Under the pieces are notes generated by a model, which was given only the letters and a program-made list of their open reading frames with translations, was not told the origin of the DNA and did not search any database. Shown here piece after piece: positions 7,249 through 16,446 of a stretch of 64,000 nt of DNA. Within the stretch, counting starts at the first letter, position 1. Each line of letters opens with the position of its first letter. This DNA comes from GCA-2683825 sp965662355 (GTDB taxonomy: Bacteria; Planctomycetota; UBA1135; GCA-002686595), in contig CBFIHP010000018.1 of assembly GCA_965662355.1 (NCBI GenBank), positions 56,230 through 120,229 of the forward strand, given 5' to 3'. Made by a program: the position numbers and the translations under genes.

Positions 7249-8346
7249 TCAACTGAGGTAGTGCGACAGCACATTCGACGCACGCCGCGCAATCCACGAC
7301 GGAAGCTTCGTCCACGTCTTCCTCAGGAACGCTGTTCGCGAATTCGATGGCGTGAACGTGGGCAGGTTCTTGCGCTTCACGAGGAAGTAGCGGTAGTTCA
7401 ACGACTGCGCCGTGAACCCCTGATGCTCCTTGAACCGAAACGCCCCTGAACCCTGGCGACTGCGGCAGAAATCAAACTTCTTGAAGCCATGCTCGACGCC
7501 CCATTCCTGGAGCGCCATGTACATGTAGTTGCTGGCCGAGAACTCACGATCGGCCCCCGGCTGGGTGCCAGCGTAGTACGCAATCAGAGTGTCCTCGAAA
7601 GCGAAGGACATCACCGCGGCGATCGGCGTGCCGCGGCGTCGTACGAGGTGCACGAAAATGTGCTCCTCGTCGAACTCCTCGAGAATCGCGCGGAAGTGGG
7701 CGTGCGGTAGTGCGGGTGATCCCAGGGCTTGCTTGTTTTGAAAGAACAGCCGCACGAGGTCATCCACGTACCAGACCCCGCGACTCAGCTCGAGCCCATA
7801 GCGGTTTCTGGCCTTGCGTGCCTCGGCCCGTGCCTTCTTCGGCATCAACGCCAGGATGTCGCCCGGTTCGTCCGGAAGATCCCGAATGAAGGTCGCGTAG
7901 AGGTCGCTGCCGGGTAGTTCGATCTCCGGATCCTTTCGATACCGTAGCTCGAGGTGCCCGACGCCGAGCGAGCGGGCGAGCTCCTTGGCGGAGTCCAGGA
8001 GGGCGAGTTCGGATCCACGGTCCTCGGCGATCGCCCCACCGTATACCGCATAGGGTGCCGAGATCAGTTGGCGACGCAGGTCCATACCGCGCCCCTCCAT
8101 CAACGGCAACACCCCTACCAGCTTGTCGCCGCGCCATGCGAGCAGGTCGCGTTGGCGATGCCCATGGACGTTGCCGACGAATCTCGTCCAGCCACGCAGG
8201 TGGAAGAACGAGCCCCGCGAGTGGGCGCGTACGAACTCGTCTCGGGCGGAGTCATCCGACGTCTTGGACGCCCGAACTTCTAGGGCTACCTCGTTGGGTT
8301 GACTATCCGTCGTCACCCTCGGGCTCGCTTCCTGCATCATCTTCAT
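7249..8346 (-). CDS. FemAB/GNAT-fold protein, PEP-CTERM/exopolysaccharide-associated type
   Basis: A 365-residue protein with the tandem GNAT layout of the FemAB-like family linked to exopolysaccharide and PEP-CTERM gene clusters. Visible family segments are FFHLRGW near residue 47, the LPLMEGRGMDLRRQLIS strand-turn, YAVYGGAIAED, KKARAEARKARNRYGL in the linker, and in the second half AAVMSFAFEDTLIAYYAGT and FDFCRSRQGSGAFRFKEHQG. Members are thought to transfer an acyl or aminoacyl group to a glycan or peptide. No EpsH/XrtA exosortase is visible here. The gene overlaps the end of the upstream GT2 gene by 44 bases, so a later start is possible; no good ribosome site decides it. Confidence 0.82.
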   Translation of the reverse strand: MKMMQEASPRVTTDSQPNEVALEVRASKTSDDSARDEFVRAHSRGSFFHLRGWTRFVGNVHGHRQRDLLAWRGDKLVGVLPLMEGRGMDLRRQLISAPYAVYGGAIAEDRGSELALLDSAKELARSLGVGHLELRYRKDPEIELPGSDLYATFIRDLPDEPGDILALMPKKARAEARKARNRYGLELSRGVWYVDDLVRLFFQNKQALGSPALPHAHFRAILEEFDEEHIFVHLVRRRGTPIAAVMSFAFEDTLIAYYAGTQPGADREFSASNYMYMALQEWGVEHGFKKFDFCRSRQGSGAFRFKEHQGFTAQSLNYRYFLVKRKNLPTFTPSNSRTAFLRKTWTKLPSWIARRASNVLSHYLS

Positions 8347-9370
8347 CGCGACGCGTCTCGTATACCCGTTCGATCCGGTACTCCTTCAGGTTGCGTGCCT
8401 GGGAGAAAATGATGATCTCGCCCACCAGACCGAAGCCCAGGATTTGCACACCCAGCACGATCATCAGCACGCCGAGGAGCAGCAGAGGTCGACCGGAAAC
8501 CCCTCTATCGAATCCGAGCTTCTGGATCGTGAGGTAAAGACATACGCCAATTCCACAGAGGCCGAACAACCCGCCGATCGTCCCGAAGAACCGCAAAGGT
8601 TTTAGGGTGAACTTGGTGAGGAACATCACCGCGAGGATGTCCAGGAAGCGACGCGTGTAGACACCGACGCCGAAGAAACCGGTCGCCCCCCATTCCTTCA
8701 GGTGACGCACCTTCACCTCGACCACTCGATAGCCCTGTCGGAAGGCCATGACGGGTAGGAAGCGGTACATGTCTCCGTACACGGCGACATCCTCGAGCAC
8801 CTCCCTGCGAATCGCTCGGAAGTAGCAATTCAGGTCGTGGAAGGTCATGCGGATGATTTGCCGCAGGATGAAGTTGAAGGTCATCGACTGGAAGCGGTTC
8901 AGCCACGGATCGACACGTGGATTGCGCCAAGGCGTGACGAAGTCCGCCCCTTCATCGAGCGCGGCCAGCATCGGGCGCAGCTCGACCGGATCGACCTGAA
9001 CGTACTGGGGCGAGGTGACCAGGTATACGCCGAGGGCACGTTCGACCGCGGCCGACAGGCAGACCGATTCCCCGAAGGGGTTCTTGAACGAGATCAGTCG
9101 GATCTTGCGCCCGTGGGTCTGGCGCAGCTTTTGCACCTCCTCCCAGGCCTGGCCGCTGACGCCATCGAAGACGAAGAAGATCTCCCAGCTGCGCCCCTGG
9201 AGTTCGAGTTCGCTACTCAGCGCGTCTGCAACCTGACGCACCTCCGCATCGCCGCTCTGCACGGGAACGACGACGGTGACGTCGAGCACCTCCTTGGGCC
9301 CGGTCGAGACCAGCTCGCGGAAAGCGGTGCTTTCGAGATCGACAGCGGGAGTGGCTTCTTCGACGCTCAT
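8303..9370 (-). CDS. DPM-type GT2 protein lacking the DxD motif
   Basis: A 355-residue homologue of dolichyl/undecaprenyl-phosphate sugar synthases: GT-A domain (about 28-260), then two membrane helices near residues 270-335 and a charged tail. Alignment with the neighbouring active-looking GT2 shows the nucleotide-sugar site is broken. The first motif FVDDCSTD is FVFDGVSG here, and the metal-binding DGD is SPQ (residues 120-122), although flanking QVDP, FRAIRREVL and YRFLPVMA are kept. It is probably not a conventional metal-dependent transferase; a partner or regulator of the upstream GT2, or a divergent enzyme, is more likely. Its ATG overlaps the upstream stop (TGATG), so the two are made together. 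Confidence 0.88.
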   Translation of the reverse strand: MSVEEATPAVDLESTAFRELVSTGPKEVLDVTVVVPVQSGDAEVRQVADALSSELELQGRSWEIFFVFDGVSGQAWEEVQKLRQTHGRKIRLISFKNPFGESVCLSAAVERALGVYLVTSPQYVQVDPVELRPMLAALDEGADFVTPWRNPRVDPWLNRFQSMTFNFILRQIIRMTFHDLNCYFRAIRREVLEDVAVYGDMYRFLPVMAFRQGYRVVEVKVRHLKEWGATGFFGVGVYTRRFLDILAVMFLTKFTLKPLRFFGTIGGLFGLCGIGVCLYLTIQKLGFDRGVSGRPLLLLGVLMIVLGVQILGFGLVGEIIIFSQARNLKEYRIERVYETRRDEDDAGSEPEGDDG

Positions 9371-10362
9371 CAGTGCAGCTCGTTGAGAATGCGGTCCAGC
9401 GTGCTACGACGGTGCATACCGCTGGCTTTCACCGCCAGCTCAGCCAAGAGCCCCAAGAACGCGAAGTAGATGAAGGCAGAGAAGATGACCGCCAGGATGT
9501 GGATGATAGACATCTCCCACTCATTGAAATAGACCTCCACGCCGTGTTCCATCCTCGGGGCGGCGCCTGGATCCATGGACATGAGAGCGACGCCACCGAA
9601 GAGCAAGCCAACCATGAGGGTCGCGATGGCGAAGAGCCCGAAGTACTGGATCGGCCGCTGGGAGAAGCGCGAGATGAAGTTGACCGTAACGAGGTCGATC
9701 AAGACGCGGGTTGCTCGCCCGATTCCGTATTTGCTCGAGCCGAAGCGGCGCGGTCGGTGGTTCACGACCACCTCGGTGACCCTCGCGCCGCTGCCCTGCG
9801 ACAGTACCGGCAGGAAGCGGTGCTGCTCGGCGTAGATCGACATGTTCTTGACCAGCTCGCGGCGGAAAGCCTTCAGCGTGCAGCCCGTGTCGTGGATGCT
9901 CACACCAGTGACAATGCCAATCAAACGATTGGCGATTATCGAAGGCAACCGCCGCAGAAAAAAACCGTCGTGACGTTTCTTGCGCCAACCGGCCACGACG
10001 TCGAAACCGTTGTCCAGTTCATCGACGAGTCGCGGAATGTCTGCAGGATCGTTCTGCAGATCCCCGTCGAGCGTGACCACGACGCGCCCGCGCGACATGT
10101 CGAAACCCGCGTCCAGGGCGGCCGTCTGGCCGAAGTTCCTTCGGAACTTGACGAGCCGGATGCGCGGATCGTTGCGTTGTAGATTGCGCATCACACGCAG
10201 ACTGGCATCCGTCGAGCAATCGTCGACGAAGACGATCTCCGCATGCTTGCCCATCTCGCCCATGGTACCGATGGCACGATCCAGCTCTTCGTGCAAGACG
10301 CCGAGGCTCTCCTCCTCGTTGAAGATCGGCACGATGATCGAAAGTTCGATGGGGTTGGACAT
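9370..10362 (-). CDS. Polyprenyl-phosphate glycosyltransferase (GT2, GtrB/ArnC/DPM1 type)
   Basis: A 330-residue GT2 enzyme expected to load a sugar from a nucleotide donor onto undecaprenyl phosphate at the cytoplasmic face of the inner membrane. It starts with SIIVPIFNEEESL, has VFVDDCSTD (donor base site), TLDGDLQNDP with the DxD at residues 99-101, and SIHDTGCTLKAFRRE near the acceptor site. Two membrane segments lie near residues 235-260 and 285-310. It heads a three-gene unit with the DxD-less GT2 and the FemAB-like gene. The lipid-linked sugar could feed the GT39-like enzyme at 4712. The sugar is not predictable. Confidence 0.92.
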   Translation of the reverse strand: MSNPIELSIIVPIFNEEESLGVLHEELDRAIGTMGEMGKHAEIVFVDDCSTDASLRVMRNLQRNDPRIRLVKFRRNFGQTAALDAGFDMSRGRVVVTLDGDLQNDPADIPRLVDELDNGFDVVAGWRKKRHDGFFLRRLPSIIANRLIGIVTGVSIHDTGCTLKAFRRELVKNMSIYAEQHRFLPVLSQGSGARVTEVVVNHRPRRFGSSKYGIGRATRVLIDLVTVNFISRFSQRPIQYFGLFAIATLMVGLLFGGVALMSMDPGAAPRMEHGVEVYFNEWEMSIIHILAVIFSAFIYFAFLGLLAELAVKASGMHRRSTLDRILNELH

Positions 10363-10398
10363 TTACGGGGCGGCGGGCGGGGAGCGCTCGCCTTGTCT

Positions 10399-10514
10399 TT
10401 CGGAACTTGAGGCACTGTTTTTTGAGCTGGAGCAGCGCTTCCGGAGCGTTCCTTGGGTTTTCCGGCTCCTAAGATGCCACCGGAAGCCCCTCGGGCGAAC
10501 GCTGTTCGGAACTT
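10399..10514. repeat. Direct repeat TTCGGAACTT in a divergent promoter region
   Basis: The ten-base word TTCGGAACTT occurs at 10399-10408 and again at 10505-10514, within the non-coding stretch between the GT2 operon (minus) and the sigma-54 activator (plus). TTCGGAA is nearly self-complementary, so each copy could bind a dimeric regulator. Nearby GC-rich words (AGCGCTTCC, GGAGCGTTCC) also recur. Two copies alone do not prove an operator. Confidence 0.3.
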
Positions 10515-10627
10515 CCTTCGCGTTGGCGGCGCAATGAGCGCAATGGCGCCCCTGGATGCAACCGGTGATGTTCAGAAAAAACCACTCTTCCGTCGAGAAA
10601 ACGAGACATGGCGTCCGAAGTGGCTCC

Positions 10628-12052
10628 GTGACCTCGCCCGTCTCCCACCCCCACCGCATCCTCGTTTTCGACCAGGCCTCTCCCTCGACCGAGCGAGTGG
10701 GAGCGCTCCTCCATGACAAGGGCTACGAGGTGCTCAGCACCGAGTTTCCGGAAGAGGCTCTCGAGGCGCTGCGAACCGGCGAAGTGGAACTGATCCTGAG
10801 CGAGGTCCGTATGGGTGCCCAGAGCCTGCTCGAGCAACTCGCCACGGAACCGAGAGAGACTCCGCTGATTCTCTTCGAAGACTTCGGCGGCTTTGGTCCC
10901 GACATCGAGGCCGCCAAGGCCGTCGCCTTTGAAACCCTGCCTCGGCCGGTTTCCGACGAGCAGGTGCTCTCCACCGTGCGTCGCGCGCTGCAACAGATCG
11001 AGCTGCGCGAGGAAAACCGCCGTCTGCGTGAGGAGGTCGGCGATCGCTTCTCCCTGGGCAACCTGCTTTCGCGCGATGCACGCATGCGGCGCATCTTCTC
11101 CACCATCGAAGCCGTCGCCGACTCCAATGCGAGCCTCCTCATCCAGGGCGAGAGCGGGACCGGCAAGACCATGCTGGCGCGGGCGGTCCATGAAGGCTCC
11201 ATGCGCAAGGACGCTCCCTTCATCGTCGTCAACTGTGGCGCGATCCCGGCCGCCTTGCTGGAGAGCGAGCTCTTCGGGCACGTCAAAGGAGCCTTCACCG
11301 GGGCGGTGCGCGATCGCGAGGGCAAGTTCGAAGCAGCCGATGGCGGGACCATTTTCCTCGACGAGATCGGTACCGCTTCGTCCGAGCTGCAGGTCAAGCT
11401 TCTACGCGTCCTCGAGGAGGGGCGCTTCGAACGCGTCGGCGATACGAACACACGCACGGTCGATGCACGCCTGGTGGCTGCGACCAACGTGGATCTCGCC
11501 GAAGAGGTGGCCGAGGGTCGCTTCCGCCGGGACCTCTACTATCGGATCCACGTGGTCGCCATCGAGATGCCGCCCCTGCGCCAGCGATCCGGCGACATCG
11601 CCTTGCTCGCGGAGCGCTTCCTCGAGCTCCATTCGGTCCGCTACGGACGCTCGACACCGCCACTGGGTGAGGCGACCACCGCGGCCCTCGTGGCCCACCA
11701 CTGGCCCGGAAACGTGCGGGAACTCGAAAACACCCTCGAGCGGGCGGTCCTCCTGTCCCGCGGCGACCCGGTCGAACCCGAGCATCTCTGGCCCGACTCC
11801 ATACCCGAGACCCGACCCCTGGCACCGGCCGCGGAGCATCCCTGGGCGGAACTTCCGCTGGGTCCGCTCCGACAAATTCTCGAGGTGCCCGAGCGTTTCT
11901 TCATAGAAAGAGCCCTGAAAGCCTGCGCTGGAAATCGCCAATCGACGGCCTCCAAGCTCGGAATCAACCGCACGACGCTCTTCAACAAGATGCGCAAGTT
12001 CGACTTGTTGGACTTTCCGACCAAAGATAAGGGACCGGAGGGGCCCACCTAG
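10628..12052 (+). CDS. Sigma-54-dependent activator with a pseudo-receiver domain
   Basis: NtrC-family protein of about 474 residues: receiver fold (about 9-120), AAA+ domain with Walker A GESGTGKT, GAFTGA sigma-54 loop, Walker B GGTIFLDE and the HWPGNVRELEN helix, and a C-terminal Fis-type helix-turn-helix (NRQSTASKLGINRTTLFNKM). The receiver cannot be phosphorylated normally: the acceptor Asp is Glu59 (LILSEVRMG), the acidic pair is D15-Q16, and the conserved Thr and Lys are replaced by Glu and Arg. Glu at the acceptor position mimics phosphorylation, so it may be always active or controlled otherwise. The GTG at 10628 is chosen because the domain starts there; in-frame ATGs at 10556 and 10568 are possible. 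The TPR gene 39 bases downstream is probably cotranscribed. Confidence 0.9.
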   Translation: MTSPVSHPHRILVFDQASPSTERVGALLHDKGYEVLSTEFPEEALEALRTGEVELILSEVRMGAQSLLEQLATEPRETPLILFEDFGGFGPDIEAAKAVAFETLPRPVSDEQVLSTVRRALQQIELREENRRLREEVGDRFSLGNLLSRDARMRRIFSTIEAVADSNASLLIQGESGTGKTMLARAVHEGSMRKDAPFIVVNCGAIPAALLESELFGHVKGAFTGAVRDREGKFEAADGGTIFLDEIGTASSELQVKLLRVLEEGRFERVGDTNTRTVDARLVAATNVDLAEEVAEGRFRRDLYYRIHVVAIEMPPLRQRSGDIALLAERFLELHSVRYGRSTPPLGEATTAALVAHHWPGNVRELENTLERAVLLSRGDPVEPEHLWPDSIPETRPLAPAAEHPWAELPLGPLRQILEVPERFFIERALKACAGNRQSTASKLGINRTTLFNKMRKFDLLDFPTKDKGPEGPT

Positions 12053-12091
12053 GCGGCACGAGCACCGTACGACCCTCACCTCTCCCTAATC

Positions 12092-15000
12092 ATGGCGCGC
12101 ATTCGCTGGACCTACTTCCTCTTTTCCCTGACCGTGGGGGGACTCATGCTCTTTCTGTGGGCACGGGGGGAGGCGCGTACAGCCGCATCGTTCGTGGCTT
12201 CGGCCAAAGCGCGGGTCGAGGAGGCCGACGCCCAGGTCGCGGCACTTCCTTCCCCGGACTTCAACGCTCGCATGCGCATCATCGGGCCCGCCCAGGATGC
12301 CGCCCTGCGCGAGTACGGCGCGGCCCTGCGCATCGCGGAATCCGAAGGGGACCTCGGGGTGCTCTCCGCGGCTCTCGTGGAGCGTGCCGATCTGTTCATG
12401 CGGCGCAACATGCCGCAGCTGGCGCTCGGCGACACGCTCGAACACATCGAGCTCTTCGGAGACAGCCCCGAGCTGCTCGGTCGCCTCGCCGCCGCGGCCT
12501 TGAGTTGCGGGCGCCCCGAGCTAGCCCTCGATGCGGCTTCACGTTTGCGCAAGGCCACACCCGACGACCCCGACTCCCACCTCTACATGGGCCGGGCCCA
12601 CCTTTCCCTGTCGCAGCAGGCGCTCGATACTTGCGAGGATCAGCTGGAGGGGCAGTTGGCTCCGGCGGACGTCGAGATCGCCATGCAGCTGGCCCGTCGT
12701 GCAGCGGCTCTGCCTCCCACCGTTCGCGGCCACGGCACCAGTCGCGAACGTGTTCGCGAAATCTTCAACGACCCCGATGATGCCAACGCCGCCATCGATG
12801 CCATCGATCTCGCGGGCGAGCATACCTCCGAGGGTCTACGCGCGCTGGTGAAGACCCTGCGGCAGAAGCCGGACGGATCAGCCATCGCCGGGATTCAAGA
12901 CATCCTCCTGGATGGAGGCTACGTCGAGTCAGCCGCAGAACTGGGTGTTGTCGCACTGCGACTGAATCGGCTCGACGACCGCGTACCGACCTTGGTTCGC
13001 ACGTGTCTCGCCCTCGAACAGCTGGAGCGTTTCGAGCTTGCCGAAAACATGATCGCGTCGCACTTGCGACACAGGCGACCGATCCCTTTGTCCTCCATCA
13101 ATTCGGATCTGCTGTTGCGCTGGTGCTTGCTCAACGACCGCTTGAAGAAATGGGAGCTCGTCTATTCCGCGGCACGCACGCTGGAGGGGCGTCACCAACG
13201 AGGCTCGCGGCACTACATCCTCGCCCGTCTATATCGCGGAATCGCCGCGTACCAGCGCGGTGCCCCAGCGCTTGAGGTCTCTTCTTGCATCGGTGAGATC
13301 GCTTCGATTCTTCCCGGGGATCCAATACGGCTCTTGCGAGCCTGGGTCACGTGGGCCAAGGCCGCGGCGAGCGAGGAAGACACGAAGCTCGAGCGCTACA
13401 ACCTCGGACACGCGACCCGCGTGCGGGCGGAGGATCTCGGTCCCGACCTCGCACTCCGCCGCCAGCTGGGCGAAGCCTGGTTGCGGCGTTCCGAGATCGA
13501 GGACGCCGATGGGGATTCGATTCTCGCGGAGGTCAGCGCCACGCACGCACTGACGCTGCTACCGGGCAAACGCAAGGAGATTTGGAGCTGGCTCACCGAG
13601 GTCGGGGCCAAGGCCCTTGTTTTGCGCGAGACCACCCTGGAAAAGCTGCGCGCGGAACTGCGCCAAGGAATCACCCCCCACGGCCAGCGCATTGGCCCGT
13701 TCGGGCTCGCCGTGACCGTGCGCCATCTGCGGGACAACGGGCACTTCGTGCCTCTGCGCAGCTACGCCGAGATCTTGCTGGCCGATTACCCCGGGCATCC
13801 GGATGCACTCGAGGGTTTGCTCGGACTCCACGAATCCACGCACGCCTATACCGGCGTCGTCGACACCTCCTTGAAGCTCATCGAGAACGGCTTCCGTCCA
13901 CGACAGGTACGCACAGCCCTGTCCCATGTTCCCGCAGAGTATCTGGATGGAAGAGATCTGATTCGCTGGATGCGAGCCGATCCCACCTCCGCTGCTGGTG
14001 CCGTCTTGCGGTCGCTTTTGGAAGAGAATCGCATCGAGGAAGCAATGTCTCTGGCGAGTCGTCCACAGCTGAGTGCCATCGAAGGCGAGGTGCTGGCGCT
14101 CCTCGGAGCTCGCCTGGGCGAAGCTGGGTACTGGACGGAAGCCAACACGGTCTTTAGCAACATCGAATCCGGGGATCCGGCTCTGTTCGCCTTCGGTGGT
14201 TCGATGTTGCGCGCCGGTATGTACGCCTCGATTCTCGAACGCAATGAGAAGCTGTTCGGCGAGGCCTTCCAGCGCTTCGAGGAGATCTCGTTGGACGAGC
14301 ACAGGGAGGATTCGGAGCGAGGTGTCGGAGATCTTCTGAAAGCCTTCGATTCGCTGTATGCGGCGGATCGCAAGACCCGGGCATTGCGCATTCTCGAGCG
14401 ACTCGAGGAAAACCCGGGCACGGAGACCGGCGAGGTTTTGTTGCGGCGGGCCGTTTTCGCGGCGATAAGGCAGGAACTCGAGCTCTTCCGGAGTACCGCC
14501 GAACGGGCCGACCCCTTCTTCGATGATGCTCGCGTTGAGCTGGGCGAACTCCTGGTCGCCAGCGACGCGCGGGATTGGACGGAGGTCGCGCGCTACTCCT
14601 TCGGCCTCTTGCGGGGCGAATTCGGCAAGAATCCCGCACGGCGCACCTTCTTGCGCATCCTCGCCGGTGAATTCGAACAAGCCCGTGAGGACCTGGAGGT
14701 CTGGCAGCCCGCTCCAGACGATCCCATGGGACTGCTCGCTCGCCTGCTCGTAGAACAGCTGGCCCCCACCCCACGTCCCGGGGACAGAGAGGAACTCCCT
14801 TTCCCCCACGTCGAGAGTCTGCGTGCTCTGCTCGACCACACGGACGCGCGCTTCTTGGCAGCCTGTGGGCTCAGTGCTCTGACTCCCCCCTGGTCCCTCT
14901 GGGCCCTCGATCGGCTGCGCCTCAGCGACAGCTCCGGTGCCGAGGCGTCCGGTCCGTGGAGTGCCACCTTGGGTGCCCAATGCCTGCTGTCCCTCGGGGA

Positions 15001-16396
15001 TCCGGTGCTGGCCCAGCGCAAACTGGCAGCCTGGTCGAAGATCGACCTCGGCTTCCCGCCGGCTTTCTATCTCGGCGAGTCGGTTCGGCTGGCGCTCGGG
15101 GACAACGAGGAGGACTTGCTCGACATCCGGTCGCGACGGGTGGGCGCGGGTGGTGGCGCCGAGCTCCCCAAGCTGCTCCGCGCGCGCGTCGATGCACGAC
15201 GACTTGCTCGCCAAGGCGCGGCAGCCGAGGCCATCGAGAATCTAGAGGCCGCATGCCGACAAAACCCCGAGGCTCACGAGCTCTTCATCGAACGGGCGAG
15301 ACTCCTGGCCCACAACAACAAGCGCTCGAAGGCGATCGAGCTCTACGATCGTATGTTCGCGCGCGCCGCCTTCCAGGCCGGAGCCCTCGTACCGGAGTAC
15401 ATTGCGCTGCTCGATGCGTCGCTCGCCGCGGGAGAGATTCCCGAGGAAGTTTGGTGGGCCGAGCTGGAAGCACTCGAGTCCCAGCTCCCGGAGGAGCCCG
15501 CGGTGGTTCTGGCTCTGGCCAATCGCGAGGCCTCGGAACTCCGAGCGGCGACCCATGGGGGAAATTCGACCGGACCGGTACGCGCCCTCGAGCGCCTGTT
15601 GCGCTTCCGCAAACGTACGAACGAGTTCCCCATCGATGATCTACGTTACGGCGCATTCGTTCCCTGGATCGAGCTGCACGGCACACTCGACCCCGCAGGT
15701 GCCCTTGAGCTCGCCGACGACGAACTGCGCGCGAATCCCCTCTCGCCGCACCTGTGGGTCGCCTACGCCAAGGCCCTCGAAGCCGATGGGCGCCCCCTGG
15801 AGGCCCTCGAGGTCCTGAAGGTCGCCCTGTCGTTCACTGGCACCCTCGAGCCCCAGAAGATGCGCGTGCTCCTGCGCTTCGAATTCACGACGAACTTCGC
15901 CAAGCTGCTGCTCGACATTCAGAGGCTCGAGCACTACTTCGGCGAGCTGGAGGATCCCGAACTGCGTTTCCACTACGGACTCGCCCGAATCGCCTCCTCA
16001 CGCAAGCCGATCGATCCGAATGCCGAGTCCCAAACCATGGACGCCATCGATTTATGGGATCAGCGCGCGGAATTCGGCTGGAGCGCGGAGCGCTACGCGC
16101 CCAGGCTTGCGATCGCGCTGACCCGCAGTGGACTCGGTGGCAAGGCTTTGGCGGTGATGAACGAGGTCTCCAAGAGCACCGTGGATCCCCTGAAAGCGAA
16201 GATGTTCCACGCGCTGAACTCCGTCTTGCGTTTCCAGAACCTCGAAAAGATGAAGCAGCAGGCGGCCCAGAATCGGGCCCGGGCAGAGGCAGACGCAGAG
16301 GCGCAAGCGGCTGGCGCTCCCGAGGATGTAGAGGCCATCGAAGAGCCGACGCTCACCGAGGCGGGGCTAGAGGAGTCCGGAGAGGAGCAGCCCTAG
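12092..16396 (+). CDS. 1434-residue membrane-anchored TPR-repeat protein
   Basis: A very large helical-repeat protein with no recognised enzyme domain. Residues about 7-23 form one membrane segment (YFLFSLTVGGLMLFLWARG) that anchors it in the inner membrane; the rest appears periplasmic or, with the opposite topology, cytoplasmic. Degenerate TPR pairs with the typical Ala/Leu/Gly spacing run through the sequence, for example LLRARVDARRLARQGAAAEA, ANPLSPHLWVAYAKALEADG and YGLARIASS. The C-terminus is a Lys/Gln/Ala-rich helix and an acidic tail. It follows the pseudo-receiver activator by 39 bases. Proteins of this kind act as scaffolds for polysaccharide or pilus machines, but no partner genes are adjacent. 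It ends in a hairpin. Confidence 0.9.
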   Translation: MARIRWTYFLFSLTVGGLMLFLWARGEARTAASFVASAKARVEEADAQVAALPSPDFNARMRIIGPAQDAALREYGAALRIAESEGDLGVLSAALVERADLFMRRNMPQLALGDTLEHIELFGDSPELLGRLAAAALSCGRPELALDAASRLRKATPDDPDSHLYMGRAHLSLSQQALDTCEDQLEGQLAPADVEIAMQLARRAAALPPTVRGHGTSRERVREIFNDPDDANAAIDAIDLAGEHTSEGLRALVKTLRQKPDGSAIAGIQDILLDGGYVESAAELGVVALRLNRLDDRVPTLVRTCLALEQLERFELAENMIASHLRHRRPIPLSSINSDLLLRWCLLNDRLKKWELVYSAARTLEGRHQRGSRHYILARLYRGIAAYQRGAPALEVSSCIGEIASILPGDPIRLLRAWVTWAKAAASEEDTKLERYNLGHATRVRAEDLGPDLALRRQLGEAWLRRSEIEDADGDSILAEVSATHALTLLPGKRKEIWSWLTEVGAKALVLRETTLEKLRAELRQGITPHGQRIGPFGLAVTVRHLRDNGHFVPLRSYAEILLADYPGHPDALEGLLGLHESTHAYTGVVDTSLKLIENGFRPRQVRTALSHVPAEYLDGRDLIRWMRADPTSAAGAVLRSLLEENRIEEAMSLASRPQLSAIEGEVLALLGARLGEAGYWTEANTVFSNIESGDPALFAFGGSMLRAGMYASILERNEKLFGEAFQRFEEISLDEHREDSERGVGDLLKAFDSLYAADRKTRALRILERLEENPGTETGEVLLRRAVFAAIRQELELFRSTAERADPFFDDARVELGELLVASDARDWTEVARYSFGLLRGEFGKNPARRTFLRILAGEFEQAREDLEVWQPAPDDPMGLLARLLVEQLAPTPRPGDREELPFPHVESLRALLDHTDARFLAACGLSALTPPWSLWALDRLRLSDSSGAEASGPWSATLGAQCLLSLGDPVLAQRKLAAWSKIDLGFPPAFYLGESVRLALGDNEEDLLDIRSRRVGAGGGAELPKLLRARVDARRLARQGAAAEAIENLEAACRQNPEAHELFIERARLLAHNNKRSKAIELYDRMFARAAFQAGALVPEYIALLDASLAAGEIPEEVWWAELEALESQLPEEPAVVLALANREASELRAATHGGNSTGPVRALERLLRFRKRTNEFPIDDLRYGAFVPWIELHGTLDPAGALELADDELRANPLSPHLWVAYAKALEADGRPLEALEVLKVALSFTGTLEPQKMRVLLRFEFTTNFAKLLLDIQRLEHYFGELEDPELRFHYGLARIASSRKPIDPNAESQTMDAIDLWDQRAEFGWSAERYAPRLAIALTRSGLGGKALAVMNEVSKSTVDPLKAKMFHALNSVLRFQNLEKMKQQAAQNRARAEADAEAQAAGAPEDVEAIEEPTLTEAGLEESGEEQP

Positions 16397-16428
16397 GTTC
16401 CGTTCCTTTGCCTCGAACGGACGCTAGG
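16392..16428. terminator. Hairpin between the TPR gene and the convergent FabG-like gene
   Basis: Two nested stems: CCTAG (16392-16396) with CTAGG (16424-16428), and TCCGTTC (16399-16405) with GAACGGA (16415-16421), with a two-base internal loop on each side and a nine-base loop. The outer left arm contains the TAG stop of the TPR gene. There is no T-run. Position between convergent genes makes a bidirectional terminator likely. Confidence 0.55.
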
Positions 16429-16446
16429 CTCGTCCTTCGGCCCTAC

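Noticed and set aside
10544..10560. Possible -24/-12 sigma-54 promoter upstream of the pseudo-receiver activator
   Set aside because: GG and GC are separated by 11 bases rather than the required 10, and the -24 element lacks the usual CAC.
13559..15214. 551-codon minus-strand frame inside the TPR gene
   Set aside because: Gln/Arg-rich low-information product, opposite to a frame with clear helical repeats.
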